This document shows, piece after piece, positions 34,741 to 43,266 of a stretch of DNA of 64,000 nt. This DNA is from Pacificoceanicola sp049341065 (GTDB lineage Bacteria; Pseudomonadota; Alphaproteobacteria; Rhodobacterales; Rhodobacteraceae). Position 1 is the first letter of the stretch. Every line of letters starts with the position of its first letter. Made by a program: the position numbers and the translations under genes. The DNA lies in NCBI RefSeq assembly GCF_049341065.1, contig NZ_JBMPIX010000008.1:124001-188000 (forward strand), in the 5' to 3' direction. The notes under the pieces were generated by a model that did not search any database, was not told the DNA's origin, and was given only the letters and a program-made list of their open reading frames with translations.

Positions 34741-35553
34741 TCAATGCGCCACCCCCAGATAGGCGTCGATGACATCCTGGTTGTTGCGTACCTCATCGGG
34801 CGCGCCATCCCCGATCTTCTTGCCGTAATCCATCACCACGACGCGATCGGACAGGTCCATGACCACGCCCATGTCGTGTTCGATCAGGCAGATCGTCGTG
34901 CCAAATTCGTCGTTTACATCAAGGATAAAGCGGCTCATGTCCTCTTTTTCCTCGACGTTCATCCCCGCCATGGGTTCATCCAGCAGCAGGATGCTCGGCT
35001 CGGCGGCCAGTGCCCGCGCCAGTTCCACCCGTTTTTTCAACCCATAGGGCAGCCGTCCAACCGGGGTCTTGCGGATGCTCTGGATCTCAAGGAAATCAAT
35101 GACCTTTTCAACGATCTCCCGGTTCTCCATCTCTTCGCGGCGGGCCTTGCCAAACCACATGGCCTGGGCGGCGATTCCGGCGTGCATATGAGTCAGGCGC
35201 CCGGTCATGACGTTGTCCAGAACCGTCATCCCCTCGAACAGGGCGATGTTCTGAAAGGTCCGCGCCACCCCCATCCGGGCAACCTCATAAGGCTTCATCG
35301 GCGGGCGCTTGGAGCCCTTGTACCAAAGTTCCCCAATTGTCGGCGTGTAAAACCCGCTGATGATGTTGAGCATGGACGACTTGCCCGCGCCGTTTGGCCC
35401 GATGATCGCCCTGATTTCCCCCTCGTGGATATCGAACGAGATATCGCTGATCGCTGTCACCCCGCCGAATTTCAGAGTGATATTCTTCAACTCCATCAGA
35501 ACGCCGCCAATCTGGCGCCCGTCGGCGGTGACATATCCTTCGGTGTCTTTCAC
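34741..35553 (-). CDS. Liv-type ABC transporter ATP-binding protein (LivG-like)
   Basis: 270-residue ATPase. Walker A GPNGAGKSSM, a signature region modified to LPYGLKKRVELARAL as is typical for LivG, Walker B ILLLDEPMAGMN and the H-loop IEHDMGVVM are seen. The start is a GTG at 35553; a later ATG at 35496 would remove about 19 residues that look conserved (ADGRQIGGVL). It follows the acyl-CoA synthetase gene in the operon. Confidence 0.92.
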   Translation of the reverse strand: MKDTEGYVTADGRQIGGVLMELKNITLKFGGVTAISDISFDIHEGEIRAIIGPNGAGKSSMLNIISGFYTPTIGELWYKGSKRPPMKPYEVARMGVARTFQNIALFEGMTVLDNVMTGRLTHMHAGIAAQAMWFGKARREEMENREIVEKVIDFLEIQSIRKTPVGRLPYGLKKRVELARALAAEPSILLLDEPMAGMNVEEKEDMSRFILDVNDEFGTTICLIEHDMGVVMDLSDRVVVMDYGKKIGDGAPDEVRNNQDVIDAYLGVAH

Positions 35554-35662
35554 GCCCCTGTCCCCATCTTGGTCTCATTGAAAATTTGCTGCGACGCACT
35601 GCCACCGCGCCCCATGGGACGGTGGGCGGGGCGATGTTCGCAGAACGAGCGCCGCGCAGCCG

Positions 35663-37636
35663 TCATTCCGCAGCCACCGCACGCGGTGCGATTGGCCAGA
35701 CTTTGGCATCGCGCAGCACCAGCGTTGCCTTGATCGCGCCCTTCCGCCCGTCTTCATAGGTCACTTCCGTCTCGGTATAGACGCTGTCCGACCCGTCATA
35801 GAGCGCCGTTACAAGGTCTTCGAACTTCTCCGCGATCACCTTGCGCTTCACTTTCCGCGTCCGCGTCATCTCGCCGTCATCGGCGTCCAACTCCTTGTGC
35901 AACACAAGGAACCGATGGATCTGGCAGCCCGACAGGATCTCGTCCTGCGCGACGCTTTCGTTCACCTCTTCGATATGGCTCTGGATGGTGTCCAGCACCT
36001 GCGGATGCTGCGCCAATTCCTGATACGAGCCATAGGCGATGTTGTTTCGCTCAGCCCAGTTGCCCACCGCCGTCAGGTCAATGTTGATGAAGGCGACGCA
36101 GCGGTCGCGCCCGGCGCCAAACACCACCGCCTCAAGAATGTTGGGATAGAACTTCAGTTTGTTCTCAACGTACTTGGGCGCGAACATCGACCCGTCCGCC
36201 ATCTGCCCGACGTCCTTGGCCCGGTCGATGATCCGCAAGTGCCCCGAGCTTTCCTCGAAGAACCCGGCATCGCCGGTCGCCACCCAACCCTCGGCATCCT
36301 TGGTATCCGCCGTCGACTCGGGGTTTTTGTAGTACTCCACGAACGTTCCGGGCGAGCGATAGAACACCTCACCATTCTCGGCGATGCGGATCTCAACGCC
36401 GGGTGCAGGAACACCCACCGTGTCGGACCGAACTTCGCCATCCGGCTGCACCGTGATGAAAACCGAAGCCTCCGTCTGGCCGTAGAGTTGCTTCAGATTG
36501 ATCCCGAGCGAGCGGTAGAAATCAAAGATCTCCGGGCCAATCGCCTCACCAGCGGTATAGCCCACCCGCACCTTGGAAAAGCCCATGGCATTCTTGAGCG
36601 GCCCATAAACCATGAATTCGCCCAGCGCGTATTTCATCCGGTCCATGAAGCTCACCGGTTTGCCGTCCAGAATGGCCGGGCCAACGCGGCGCGCATGATC
36701 CATGAAGGTCTTGAACAGCCGCCGCTTGAGCGGGCTGGCATCCTCCATCCGGATCATGATCGAGGTCAGCTGGGTCTCGAACACCCTTGGCGGCGCAAAG
36801 TAATAACTCGGAGCGATCTCGCGCAAATCGGTCAAAAGGGTTTCGGTGCTCTCGGGGCAATTCACGCAGAAACCTGTCCAATAGGCTTGCCCGATAGAGA
36901 AAATGAAATCCCCGACCCAGGCCATCGGCAGATAGGCCAGCACCTCATCGTCCAGTTGCAGGTTGTCGAACTCCGACGCGGACTTGGCGCTTTCGATGAT
37001 GTTGCGGTTCGACAGAACCACCCCTTTGGGTTTGCCCGTGGTGCCCGAGGTATAGAGCATCACGCAGGTATCATCGTAATCCAGATCCGAGCGGCGGCGC
37101 TCCAGTTCCTTGCTGAACTCATCCCTTGCCGCGCGGCCCTGATCCTGAACATGACTGTACTGATGCAGATGCGAATGGTCGTACTTCCGCATCCCGCGCG
37201 GATCGACATAGATCATATGTTCGAACTGGTGCAGATCGTCCTGAATTTCGATGACCTTGTCGACCTGCTCCTGATCCGCGGCGATGACAAAGCGTGCGCC
37301 GCAATGGCCCAGCACATACTCCATCTCTTCGGCGACCGCGTCCTGATAAAGTGGCACCGGGATCGCCCGGCACATCTGCGCCGCGACCATCGACCAGTAC
37401 AATGTTGGGCGGTTGCGACCAATGATAGCGATGTAATCGCCTTCGTTCACGCCAAGGTTCAGCAGACCCAGCGCCAGCGCTTCGATCTCTTGCTCCGTCT
37501 CCGCCCATCTCCAGCTTTGCCAGATGCCATATTCCTTTTCCCGATAGGCCGGGCTGCCACCGAATTCTCGGACATTGCGCTGCAACAAAGCAGGGATCGA
37601 GCGTAGACCCTCCACGCCCTTGGACATATGCGCCAA
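35663..37636 (-). CDS. AMP-dependent long-chain acyl-CoA synthetase-type ligase
   Basis: About 657-residue adenylate-forming enzyme that activates a carboxylic acid with ATP and transfers it to CoA. The P-loop YTSGTTGKPKGVVL, the YGQTEAS motif and the hinge GHLRIIDRAKDV are all intact. The frame is open up to 37864, but family alignment begins near MSKGVEGL. GGGAGG lies only seven bases before a TTG at 37636 and 16 bases before the ATG at 37627, so the TTG is preferred. It is the first gene of the Liv-type operon, pointing to a CoA-activated substrate such as a fatty or aromatic acid. Confidence 0.88.
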   Translation of the reverse strand: MAHMSKGVEGLRSIPALLQRNVREFGGSPAYREKEYGIWQSWRWAETEQEIEALALGLLNLGVNEGDYIAIIGRNRPTLYWSMVAAQMCRAIPVPLYQDAVAEEMEYVLGHCGARFVIAADQEQVDKVIEIQDDLHQFEHMIYVDPRGMRKYDHSHLHQYSHVQDQGRAARDEFSKELERRRSDLDYDDTCVMLYTSGTTGKPKGVVLSNRNIIESAKSASEFDNLQLDDEVLAYLPMAWVGDFIFSIGQAYWTGFCVNCPESTETLLTDLREIAPSYYFAPPRVFETQLTSIMIRMEDASPLKRRLFKTFMDHARRVGPAILDGKPVSFMDRMKYALGEFMVYGPLKNAMGFSKVRVGYTAGEAIGPEIFDFYRSLGINLKQLYGQTEASVFITVQPDGEVRSDTVGVPAPGVEIRIAENGEVFYRSPGTFVEYYKNPESTADTKDAEGWVATGDAGFFEESSGHLRIIDRAKDVGQMADGSMFAPKYVENKLKFYPNILEAVVFGAGRDRCVAFINIDLTAVGNWAERNNIAYGSYQELAQHPQVLDTIQSHIEEVNESVAQDEILSGCQIHRFLVLHKELDADDGEMTRTRKVKRKVIAEKFEDLVTALYDGSDSVYTETEVTYEDGRKGAIKATLVLRDAKVWPIAPRAVAAE

Positions 37637-37890
37637 AGCTTTTCCTCCCAAATGCCGGAAGCCGACATCTTCTTGTGTTTGGCCTTCTGAAACGAGGCCT
37701 GACCGCTGTTTCGCGATTCTGTCACCTATTTGGTCAAGCGCGAGGCTGGCGGTCAACTTTTTCCTGAACATTTCCCAATTCTTACGAATTGTTACAGACC
37801 GCATTCCTCCGGGCGAAGACCGCTGCGGCCTCCTTGCCATTTGCGCACCCCCGCGCCCCGACATAAGCTGACAAAATAGGTCTCAGAGGT

Positions 37891-38790
37891 ATGGTTATGA
37901 ATTTCGAGGAAATAATTCAGTCGATTGGTCAGGATAACCTTCCGGCGCTTATGCTGGCGGTCTTTATCCTGGTGGCAATCTGGCTTGGTGTGCGGATCGT
38001 ACCGCAGTCGGAGAAACACGTTGTCGAACGGTTTGGGCGCCTGCGCTCGGTGCTTGGTCCGGGGATCAATTTCATCGTGCCGTTTCTTGACAAGGTGGCG
38101 CACAAGATTTCGATCCTGGAACGCCAGTTGCCGACCGCCTCGCAGGACGCGATCACCCGCGACAACGTGTTGGTGCAGGTGGACACCTCGGTCTTCTACA
38201 GGATCATCGAGCCGGAAAAGACAGTCTACCGGATTCGGGATGTAGACGCGGCCATCGCAACAACGGTGGCAGGGATCGTGCGTGCGAATATCGGCCAAAT
38301 GGATCTGGACGAGGTACAGGCCAACCGCGCCCAATTGATCCAGACCATCAAGCTCAGCGTCGAGGACGCCGTGGATGATTGGGGGATCGAGGTGACACGC
38401 GCGGAAATCCTCGACGTCAACCTGGACCAGGCCACGCGCGACGCGATGCTGCAGCAATTGAATGCAGAGCGCGAACGGCGGGCGCAAGTGACACGTGCCG
38501 AGGGCAGCAAACGCGCCGTGGAACTGAACGCCGATGCCGAACTTTATGCCGCCGAACAGGCCGCCAAGGCGCGGCGCGTTCAGGCCGACGCCGAAGCCTA
38601 TGCCACTGGGGTCGTCGCCAAGGCGATTGCCGAAAACGGCATAGAGGCGGCGCAGTATCAGGTTGCGCTCAAACAGGTCGAGGCGCTGAACACGCTGGGT
38701 TCGGGGACGGGCCAGCACACCATCGTGGTGCCGGCTCAGGCGCTCGAAGCCTTTGGCGATGCCTTCCGTATGCTGAAGGGGCGCGGTTGA
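37891..38790 (+). CDS. SPFH/Band 7 membrane protein (stomatin/paraslipin type)
   Basis: 299-residue protein anchored by one N-terminal helix (residues about 18-37), followed by the SPFH domain (VVERFGRLRSVLGPGINF, DNVLVQVDTSVFYRI) and a long Ala/Glu-rich coiled coil. It resembles QmcA/paraslipins, which build large ring assemblies on membranes. It is coupled to the NfeD-like gene by a one-base stop/start overlap, the usual stomatin-NfeD pairing. It diverges from the CoA ligase operon with a 255-base gap that must hold both promoters. Confidence 0.92.
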   Translation: MVMNFEEIIQSIGQDNLPALMLAVFILVAIWLGVRIVPQSEKHVVERFGRLRSVLGPGINFIVPFLDKVAHKISILERQLPTASQDAITRDNVLVQVDTSVFYRIIEPEKTVYRIRDVDAAIATTVAGIVRANIGQMDLDEVQANRAQLIQTIKLSVEDAVDDWGIEVTRAEILDVNLDQATRDAMLQQLNAERERRAQVTRAEGSKRAVELNADAELYAAEQAAKARRVQADAEAYATGVVAKAIAENGIEAAQYQVALKQVEALNTLGSGTGQHTIVVPAQALEAFGDAFRMLKGRG

Positions 38791-39071
38791 TGTGGGCGCT
38801 CTGGTGGGTCTGGATCGCGGCTGCGCTGGCCTTGGGCATTCTGGAAATGCTGGTGCCGGCCTTCCTGTTTCTGGGATTTGCACTGGGCGCGGGCCTGACC
38901 GGGCTGACGCTGTTGTTCGGCGGCGGGTTTGCGGTCTGGCTCGGCGCCAGCCTGCCACGCTTGCTGGTCTATTTCGCGGTCCTTTCGCTGATCGGCTGGC
39001 TGATCCTGCGCAAGGCCGTGGGCGTGCGACGTGGTCAGGTGAAGATATGGGACCGCGATATAAACGACTGA
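38790..39071 (+). CDS. NfeD-like (YbbK type) membrane protein
   Basis: 93-residue protein with three hydrophobic segments. It is the short NfeD form that contains only the membrane part; the OB-fold domain of longer members is nearly absent. The ATG at 38790 overlaps the SPFH stop. Partner of the stomatin-like protein in membrane quality control or microdomain organisation, by family knowledge. A large hairpin follows the stop. Confidence 0.88.
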   Translation: MWALWWVWIAAALALGILEMLVPAFLFLGFALGAGLTGLTLLFGGGFAVWLGASLPRLLVYFAVLSLIGWLILRKAVGVRRGQVKIWDRDIND

Positions 39072-39092
39072 CGTCAGTATCCGCAAAGGGAT

Positions 39093-39146
39093 GGCCGGGG
39101 CGGGCGGGGCGACGTCCGTCAGGACAAGCTACGCCCCTCCCCGGCC
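39093..39146. terminator. Large three-part hairpin after the NfeD-like gene
   Basis: A nested inverted repeat: outer arm GGCCGGGG / CCCCGGCC (8 bp), middle arm GGGGCG / CGCCCC (6 bp) and inner arm GTCC / GGAC. It begins 22 bases after the NfeD-like stop and ends 54 bases before the histidine kinase start. Only three Ts follow, so it is an imperfect terminator or an RNA structure in the kinase leader. Confidence 0.6.
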
Positions 39147-39199
39147 CTTTACGATCCGTGCTCTGGTAAAGCCGTCTCGGCGCGTTTACTTTCCGCGCC

Positions 39200-41086
39200 A
39201 TGAGCACAACCGCCCTGACCCAAGCAGGCCTGAACCTGATCCAGCAAGCGCTGACCATCTACGACAGCGATCTGCGCCTCGCCGTCTGCAACGCCCGTTT
39301 CGCCGAGATGTTCGACCTGCCCGCCAGTCACACCACCCCAGGCGCGCATTTCGAGGACACCATCCGGCACCTCACCAGCCGCGGTGAATACGGACCCGTC
39401 GACGATCCGGAAAGCTTTGTCCGCGACCGCGTCGAAATCGCCCGTGCCTTCCAGCCACATTACATGGAGCGCACGCGTGCCAATGGCCGCACCATCAGCG
39501 TCGAAGGCGCGCCGCTGCCGCAGGGCGGTTGGGTCACCGTCTATACCGACATCACCGATGTGAAAACGCAGGAGCAATTGCTGCGCACCCGCTCGGAACT
39601 GCTCTCCGAAGAGGTGCTCAAGCGCTCCGAGGAACTCTCGGCCACCAACCGCCAGCTCGCCGCCACCAACGCCGCCCTCAAAGAGGCCCGGCGCGAACTG
39701 CAAGAGATCGAAGCCCGCACCCGCACCACAACCGAAATGATGCCCGCCCACATCGCCCGCGTCGATGCCACGGGGCGCTATACATTTTCAAACCGGCGAC
39801 TGTCGGTGGTGATGCCGGGGCGGCCGTCGCACATCCTTGGGCTGCATATCTCGGAAACGCTGGGGCCGCAGGCCTATGCCCGGGTCAAACCGCACCTTGA
39901 GGCGGCCTATAAAGGCCAGCAAAGCACCTTTGAATTCACCGACGAATCCTCCTCGCGGCGCATCCGGGCGGCCTTTACACCCGACCCGCTGGAACCCGGT
40001 GTCTATATCATGAGCCAGGACGTCACCGAGGAAACCCAGACCCGGGCCGCGCTGCAACAGACGCGCCGTCGCGAGATGGCTGCGCAACTTATCAGCGGCA
40101 TGGCACATGATTTTTCCAACCTGCTGACGATCATTCTGGGCATGCAGTCAAAACTCTCCCGGATGGCCCCCAGCACCGATGCCGCGCCCCTGATCAGCGC
40201 CACCTTGCAAGCCGCGCGGCGCGGAGGAGACCTTCTGAACCGGATCGCCGACATCACCAGCCAACGCAGTTGGCAACCCAAACCCGTGGCGCTGGACCCT
40301 TTCCTGCACGACCTTGCAACTCTCGCTACGCCTTCTCTGCCAGATGGCATCAAGCTGACGATCGACAACCGCACCGAGGGCGCCTTCATGGCAGACGCCG
40401 GATTGCTTCAGGACGCGTTGCTGAACCTGATCCTGAACGCCCGCGATGCCTGCGGCGAGACCGGCGCCATTCATCTGTCCACACAAGACCTGCAATCAAC
40501 GTGGCTGCAAATCACCGTCACCGATACCGGCCCCGGTTTTTCCGACAAGGCGCTGGATCACGGGCTGGACCCGTTCTTTACCACCAAAGGCGGCGAAGGC
40601 TCGGGCCTTGGGCTGGCCATGGTCTATGACATGACCAAGCTCGCAGGCGGCTCGGTGCGCCTGTCGAACACCGCCGCGGGCGCTCGGGTCACTCTGCGTC
40701 TGCCGCTGCGCCCCGCGGACGAGTTGCCAGACAACAGCCTAGTCCTGCTGGTCGAAGACAGCGACGACCTGCGCGCCAGCGTGCGTGAAATGCTGATCGA
40801 TCTGGGCTTTGCCGTGGTCGAGGCCGCCTCGGTCACCGAGGCCCGTACATTGGCCGAGGGGCTGCCTGACCTTGCCCTTGTGCTGTCAGACATCTCGCTT
40901 GAGGGCGAGGAAACCGGGTTGGACCTGATCGACCATCTCAAGGGCATCCCGCTGCGCCTGATGACTTCGCTGCCGCCCGACCACCCGCACCACGCCGCTG
41001 CCCGCGCCCGCGTGCCGGTGCTGCCCAAACCCTTTGCCACAGAAGATCTTACTGCCTTTTTGGGGCAAGAAAGGCCCCCCGAATGA
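39200..41086 (+). CDS. Hybrid sensor histidine kinase (PAS-PAS-HisKA-HATPase-REC)
   Basis: 628-residue soluble sensor. An N-terminal PAS-type domain (about 10-120) is followed by a coiled coil (about 122-175), a second PAS region (about 178-285), the phosphoacceptor His303 in GMAHDFSNLL, and the ATPase with N413 and the DTGPGF and GEGSGLGLA boxes. A C-terminal receiver domain has Asp564. There is no transmembrane segment, so the input is cytoplasmic. It overlaps the following response regulator by four bases (ATGA); the two form a phosphorelay candidate. The signal is unknown. Confidence 0.92.
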   Translation: MSTTALTQAGLNLIQQALTIYDSDLRLAVCNARFAEMFDLPASHTTPGAHFEDTIRHLTSRGEYGPVDDPESFVRDRVEIARAFQPHYMERTRANGRTISVEGAPLPQGGWVTVYTDITDVKTQEQLLRTRSELLSEEVLKRSEELSATNRQLAATNAALKEARRELQEIEARTRTTTEMMPAHIARVDATGRYTFSNRRLSVVMPGRPSHILGLHISETLGPQAYARVKPHLEAAYKGQQSTFEFTDESSSRRIRAAFTPDPLEPGVYIMSQDVTEETQTRAALQQTRRREMAAQLISGMAHDFSNLLTIILGMQSKLSRMAPSTDAAPLISATLQAARRGGDLLNRIADITSQRSWQPKPVALDPFLHDLATLATPSLPDGIKLTIDNRTEGAFMADAGLLQDALLNLILNARDACGETGAIHLSTQDLQSTWLQITVTDTGPGFSDKALDHGLDPFFTTKGGEGSGLGLAMVYDMTKLAGGSVRLSNTAAGARVTLRLPLRPADELPDNSLVLLVEDSDDLRASVREMLIDLGFAVVEAASVTEARTLAEGLPDLALVLSDISLEGEETGLDLIDHLKGIPLRLMTSLPPDHPHHAAARARVPVLPKPFATEDLTAFLGQERPPE

Positions 41087-41778
41087 GCGCCCTCGTCACC
41101 ATCCTCGATGATGAACCGGCAATCCGCGAGATGCTTTCAGAGGCCTTGACCGAAGCCGGCTTTCGCACCCTGACCTTTGCCCGCGCGACCGAATTCGAGG
41201 CCGCCCTGCGCCGCACCACCCCCGATGTCTGCCTTGTGGATCTGGGCCTGCCTGACCGCGACGGGCTGAGCCTTGTGCACCGGCTTGCGCTGGAACAGGG
41301 CGCGACGGTGATCATCATCTCGGGGCGCGCGCAGGTGCAGGACCGGGTGACCGGGCTGGAACTGGGCGCGGATGACTACATCATCAAACCTTTCGATCCC
41401 GCCGAGGTCGTCGCCCGTGTCCGCGCCCGGCTGCGCGGCCCGAAACAGGCGGCCACCAGCAATACTGCGCGTTTCAACGGCTGGACCGCGCATTTCAACC
41501 GCTACGCGCTGGAGGACGAGACCGGCGCCGAAACCCCGTTCAGCCATGCCGAAGGCGAGGTGCTGCGCCTGTTCCTCGAAAGTCCCAAACGTCTGATCAC
41601 CCGCGCCCAGATGCAGGAAAGTCTGGGCGGCGCGGCGGGCGAAAGCTTTGACCGGGCGATGGATGTCCGGATCTCGCGCCTGCGCACCAAGCTGCGCGAA
41701 GACCCCAAGAACCCGCGCCTGATCAAAACCATCTACGGCGCGGGCTATATCTTTCTGGGCGATGTTGCCTGGATCTGA
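41083..41778 (+). CDS. OmpR-family response regulator
   Basis: 231-residue DNA-binding regulator. The receiver domain has Asp53 as the phosphorylation site (LVDLGLPDRDG), the acidic pair at residues 9-10 and Lys102 (IIKPFDP). A winged-helix Trans_reg_C domain with the usual KTIYGAGYIF ending follows. It is cognate to the overlapping hybrid kinase. No clear target operon is adjacent, since the next gene converges. Confidence 0.95.
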   Translation: MSALVTILDDEPAIREMLSEALTEAGFRTLTFARATEFEAALRRTTPDVCLVDLGLPDRDGLSLVHRLALEQGATVIIISGRAQVQDRVTGLELGADDYIIKPFDPAEVVARVRARLRGPKQAATSNTARFNGWTAHFNRYALEDETGAETPFSHAEGEVLRLFLESPKRLITRAQMQESLGGAAGESFDRAMDVRISRLRTKLREDPKNPRLIKTIYGAGYIFLGDVAWI

Positions 41779-41842
41779 GTGACAAAAACCTTCCGTGCAG
41801 CCAAGCAGCGCCCGATAAGACGCTTCGGATCAATCCGCGTTT

Positions 41843-43045
41843 TCATGCGCCGATCCGCGCGACCGCCCGCGCCAGAACATTCAGGCCGCTCACCAGATCA
41901 GGCTCCGCGGTGTCTTCGGCAAAGTCGTGGCTGATCCCGCCGATTGAGGGTACAAAGAGCATCGCCGCGGGCATCAGCCGGGCCATGTTCGACGCATCGT
42001 GCAACGCGCCCGAGGGCATGTGTCGCCATTTCCCCGGTGTCTCTATCTCGGCCGCACCCGCAAGAACCGCGCGTAAAGTCGCGTCCATTGCCACAGGTTC
42101 GACACCCAGCATCGGACCAAACTCCAGCGACAGGCCCATGTCCCCTGCCACCTCGGAGGCGGTGTCACGAATGATCTGCTCCATCCGAGCCAGCCGCTCG
42201 GGATCGCCATCGCGCCATTGCATCGAGAAGGCCACTTTTCCCGGCACAACCGAATGCGCATTGGGATGCACGGACACATGCCCCACCGTCCAGACCGTGG
42301 CCGGAGTCACCACATTGCGGAAGTGGTCGTTGATACGTTGGTTGAAGGTCGAAAGCGCCTGAAACGCGTCCCTGCGCATCGCCATGGGGGTGGTGCCCGC
42401 ATGGTTCTGCTGGCCTTCAAAGCGGATCACCATGTCACGGATACCAACAATCGCCTCGACCACACCGATTTTTCCGCCAGTTTGATCCAGCACCGGGCCT
42501 TGCTCGATATGCATCTCGACGAAACCGGTGAACCGCGCCGGATCAACCCAATCACCCAGACGCGCGCCCATGGCCGATCGCGCCTCGGCCAAACTCACGC
42601 CGCTTGGGTCCACCAACTTGCCGACGTCCTCCTCTGGCAAAACGCCGGACCACGCCGCACTGCCGGTGGTGACGCCAAAACGGCCCTCTTCGTCCTGAAA
42701 CGACACGACCGACACCGCTGGCCCACCCGCTTCTCTTGCCGCCCGTGCCACCTCCAGCGCCGAAATGACTCCCAAGGCGCCATCCAGCCAGCCTCCCTCG
42801 GGCTGCGTGTCCGAATGTGATCCCATCAACAGCGATGGCCCATCCGCCAGACCGAACACGGATCCCATGGGATCAAAACGCACCTCAAGCCCGGCCTCGC
42901 GCAGTCTGTCGGCCAGCCAATCGCGTGCAGTGATATCCGCTTCGGAATAGGCCGGGCGCACCACACCCTTGCCAACACCAGACGCACCGATGGCACGCAG
43001 GTCATGCAGGTCTTTGAGAAACCGCTCCGGCTGTACAGGGATCAT
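41843..43045 (-). CDS. M20-family N-carbamoyl amino acid hydrolase / allantoate amidohydrolase type
   Basis: 400-residue zinc-dependent amidohydrolase of the hydantoinase/carbamoylase family. Metal-binding blocks GSHSDTQPEGGWLDGALG, FQDEEGRFG and EMHIEQGPVLD are present, and the dimerisation domain lies in the middle. The ATG at 43045 has AAGGAAGG eight bases upstream and is preferred over 43063. Candidates are N-carbamoyl-L-amino acid hydrolase, beta-ureidopropionase and allantoate deiminase; neighbours do not discriminate. Confidence 0.88.
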   Translation of the reverse strand: MIPVQPERFLKDLHDLRAIGASGVGKGVVRPAYSEADITARDWLADRLREAGLEVRFDPMGSVFGLADGPSLLMGSHSDTQPEGGWLDGALGVISALEVARAAREAGGPAVSVVSFQDEEGRFGVTTGSAAWSGVLPEEDVGKLVDPSGVSLAEARSAMGARLGDWVDPARFTGFVEMHIEQGPVLDQTGGKIGVVEAIVGIRDMVIRFEGQQNHAGTTPMAMRRDAFQALSTFNQRINDHFRNVVTPATVWTVGHVSVHPNAHSVVPGKVAFSMQWRDGDPERLARMEQIIRDTASEVAGDMGLSLEFGPMLGVEPVAMDATLRAVLAGAAEIETPGKWRHMPSGALHDASNMARLMPAAMLFVPSIGGISHDFAEDTAEPDLVSGLNVLARAVARIGA

Positions 43046-43203
43046 GAAACACCTTCCTTTCACCCCATGTTCTGCGCTCGAATCCCAAGACTGTCAAATT
43101 ATCATGATAATTTGAGCGCAGCTCAATCGCCTCTGCCCCGCGCCCTCAAAACACCCAGCGGTCAACATATCAGTCCAAGATCAAAACGGGCGCCAAACCC
43201 GAG

Positions 43204-43251
43204 CCTCCCGCCAAAGGCGGGAGGGGAGATATCCAGCGCGCCGAAGGCGCT
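43204..43251. other. Hairpin pair downstream of formate dehydrogenase gene
   Basis: CCTCCCGCC / GGCGGGAGG with an AAA loop (43204-43224) is a perfect 9-bp hairpin. A second, bulged one, AGCGCGCC-GAA-GGCGCT, lies at 43235-43251. They lie in the 221-base gap between the FDH stop and the carbamoylase start, both on the minus strand. No T run follows, so this may be a Rho-associated structure or a repeat element. Confidence 0.55.
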
Positions 43252-43266
43252 CCATATACCAACAGC

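Noticed and set aside
37732..37756. Two TTGACC copies on the minus strand, 19 bases apart, in the acyl-CoA synthetase/SPFH gap
   Set aside because: They could be promoter parts, but no convincing -10 element follows either copy, so no site was called.
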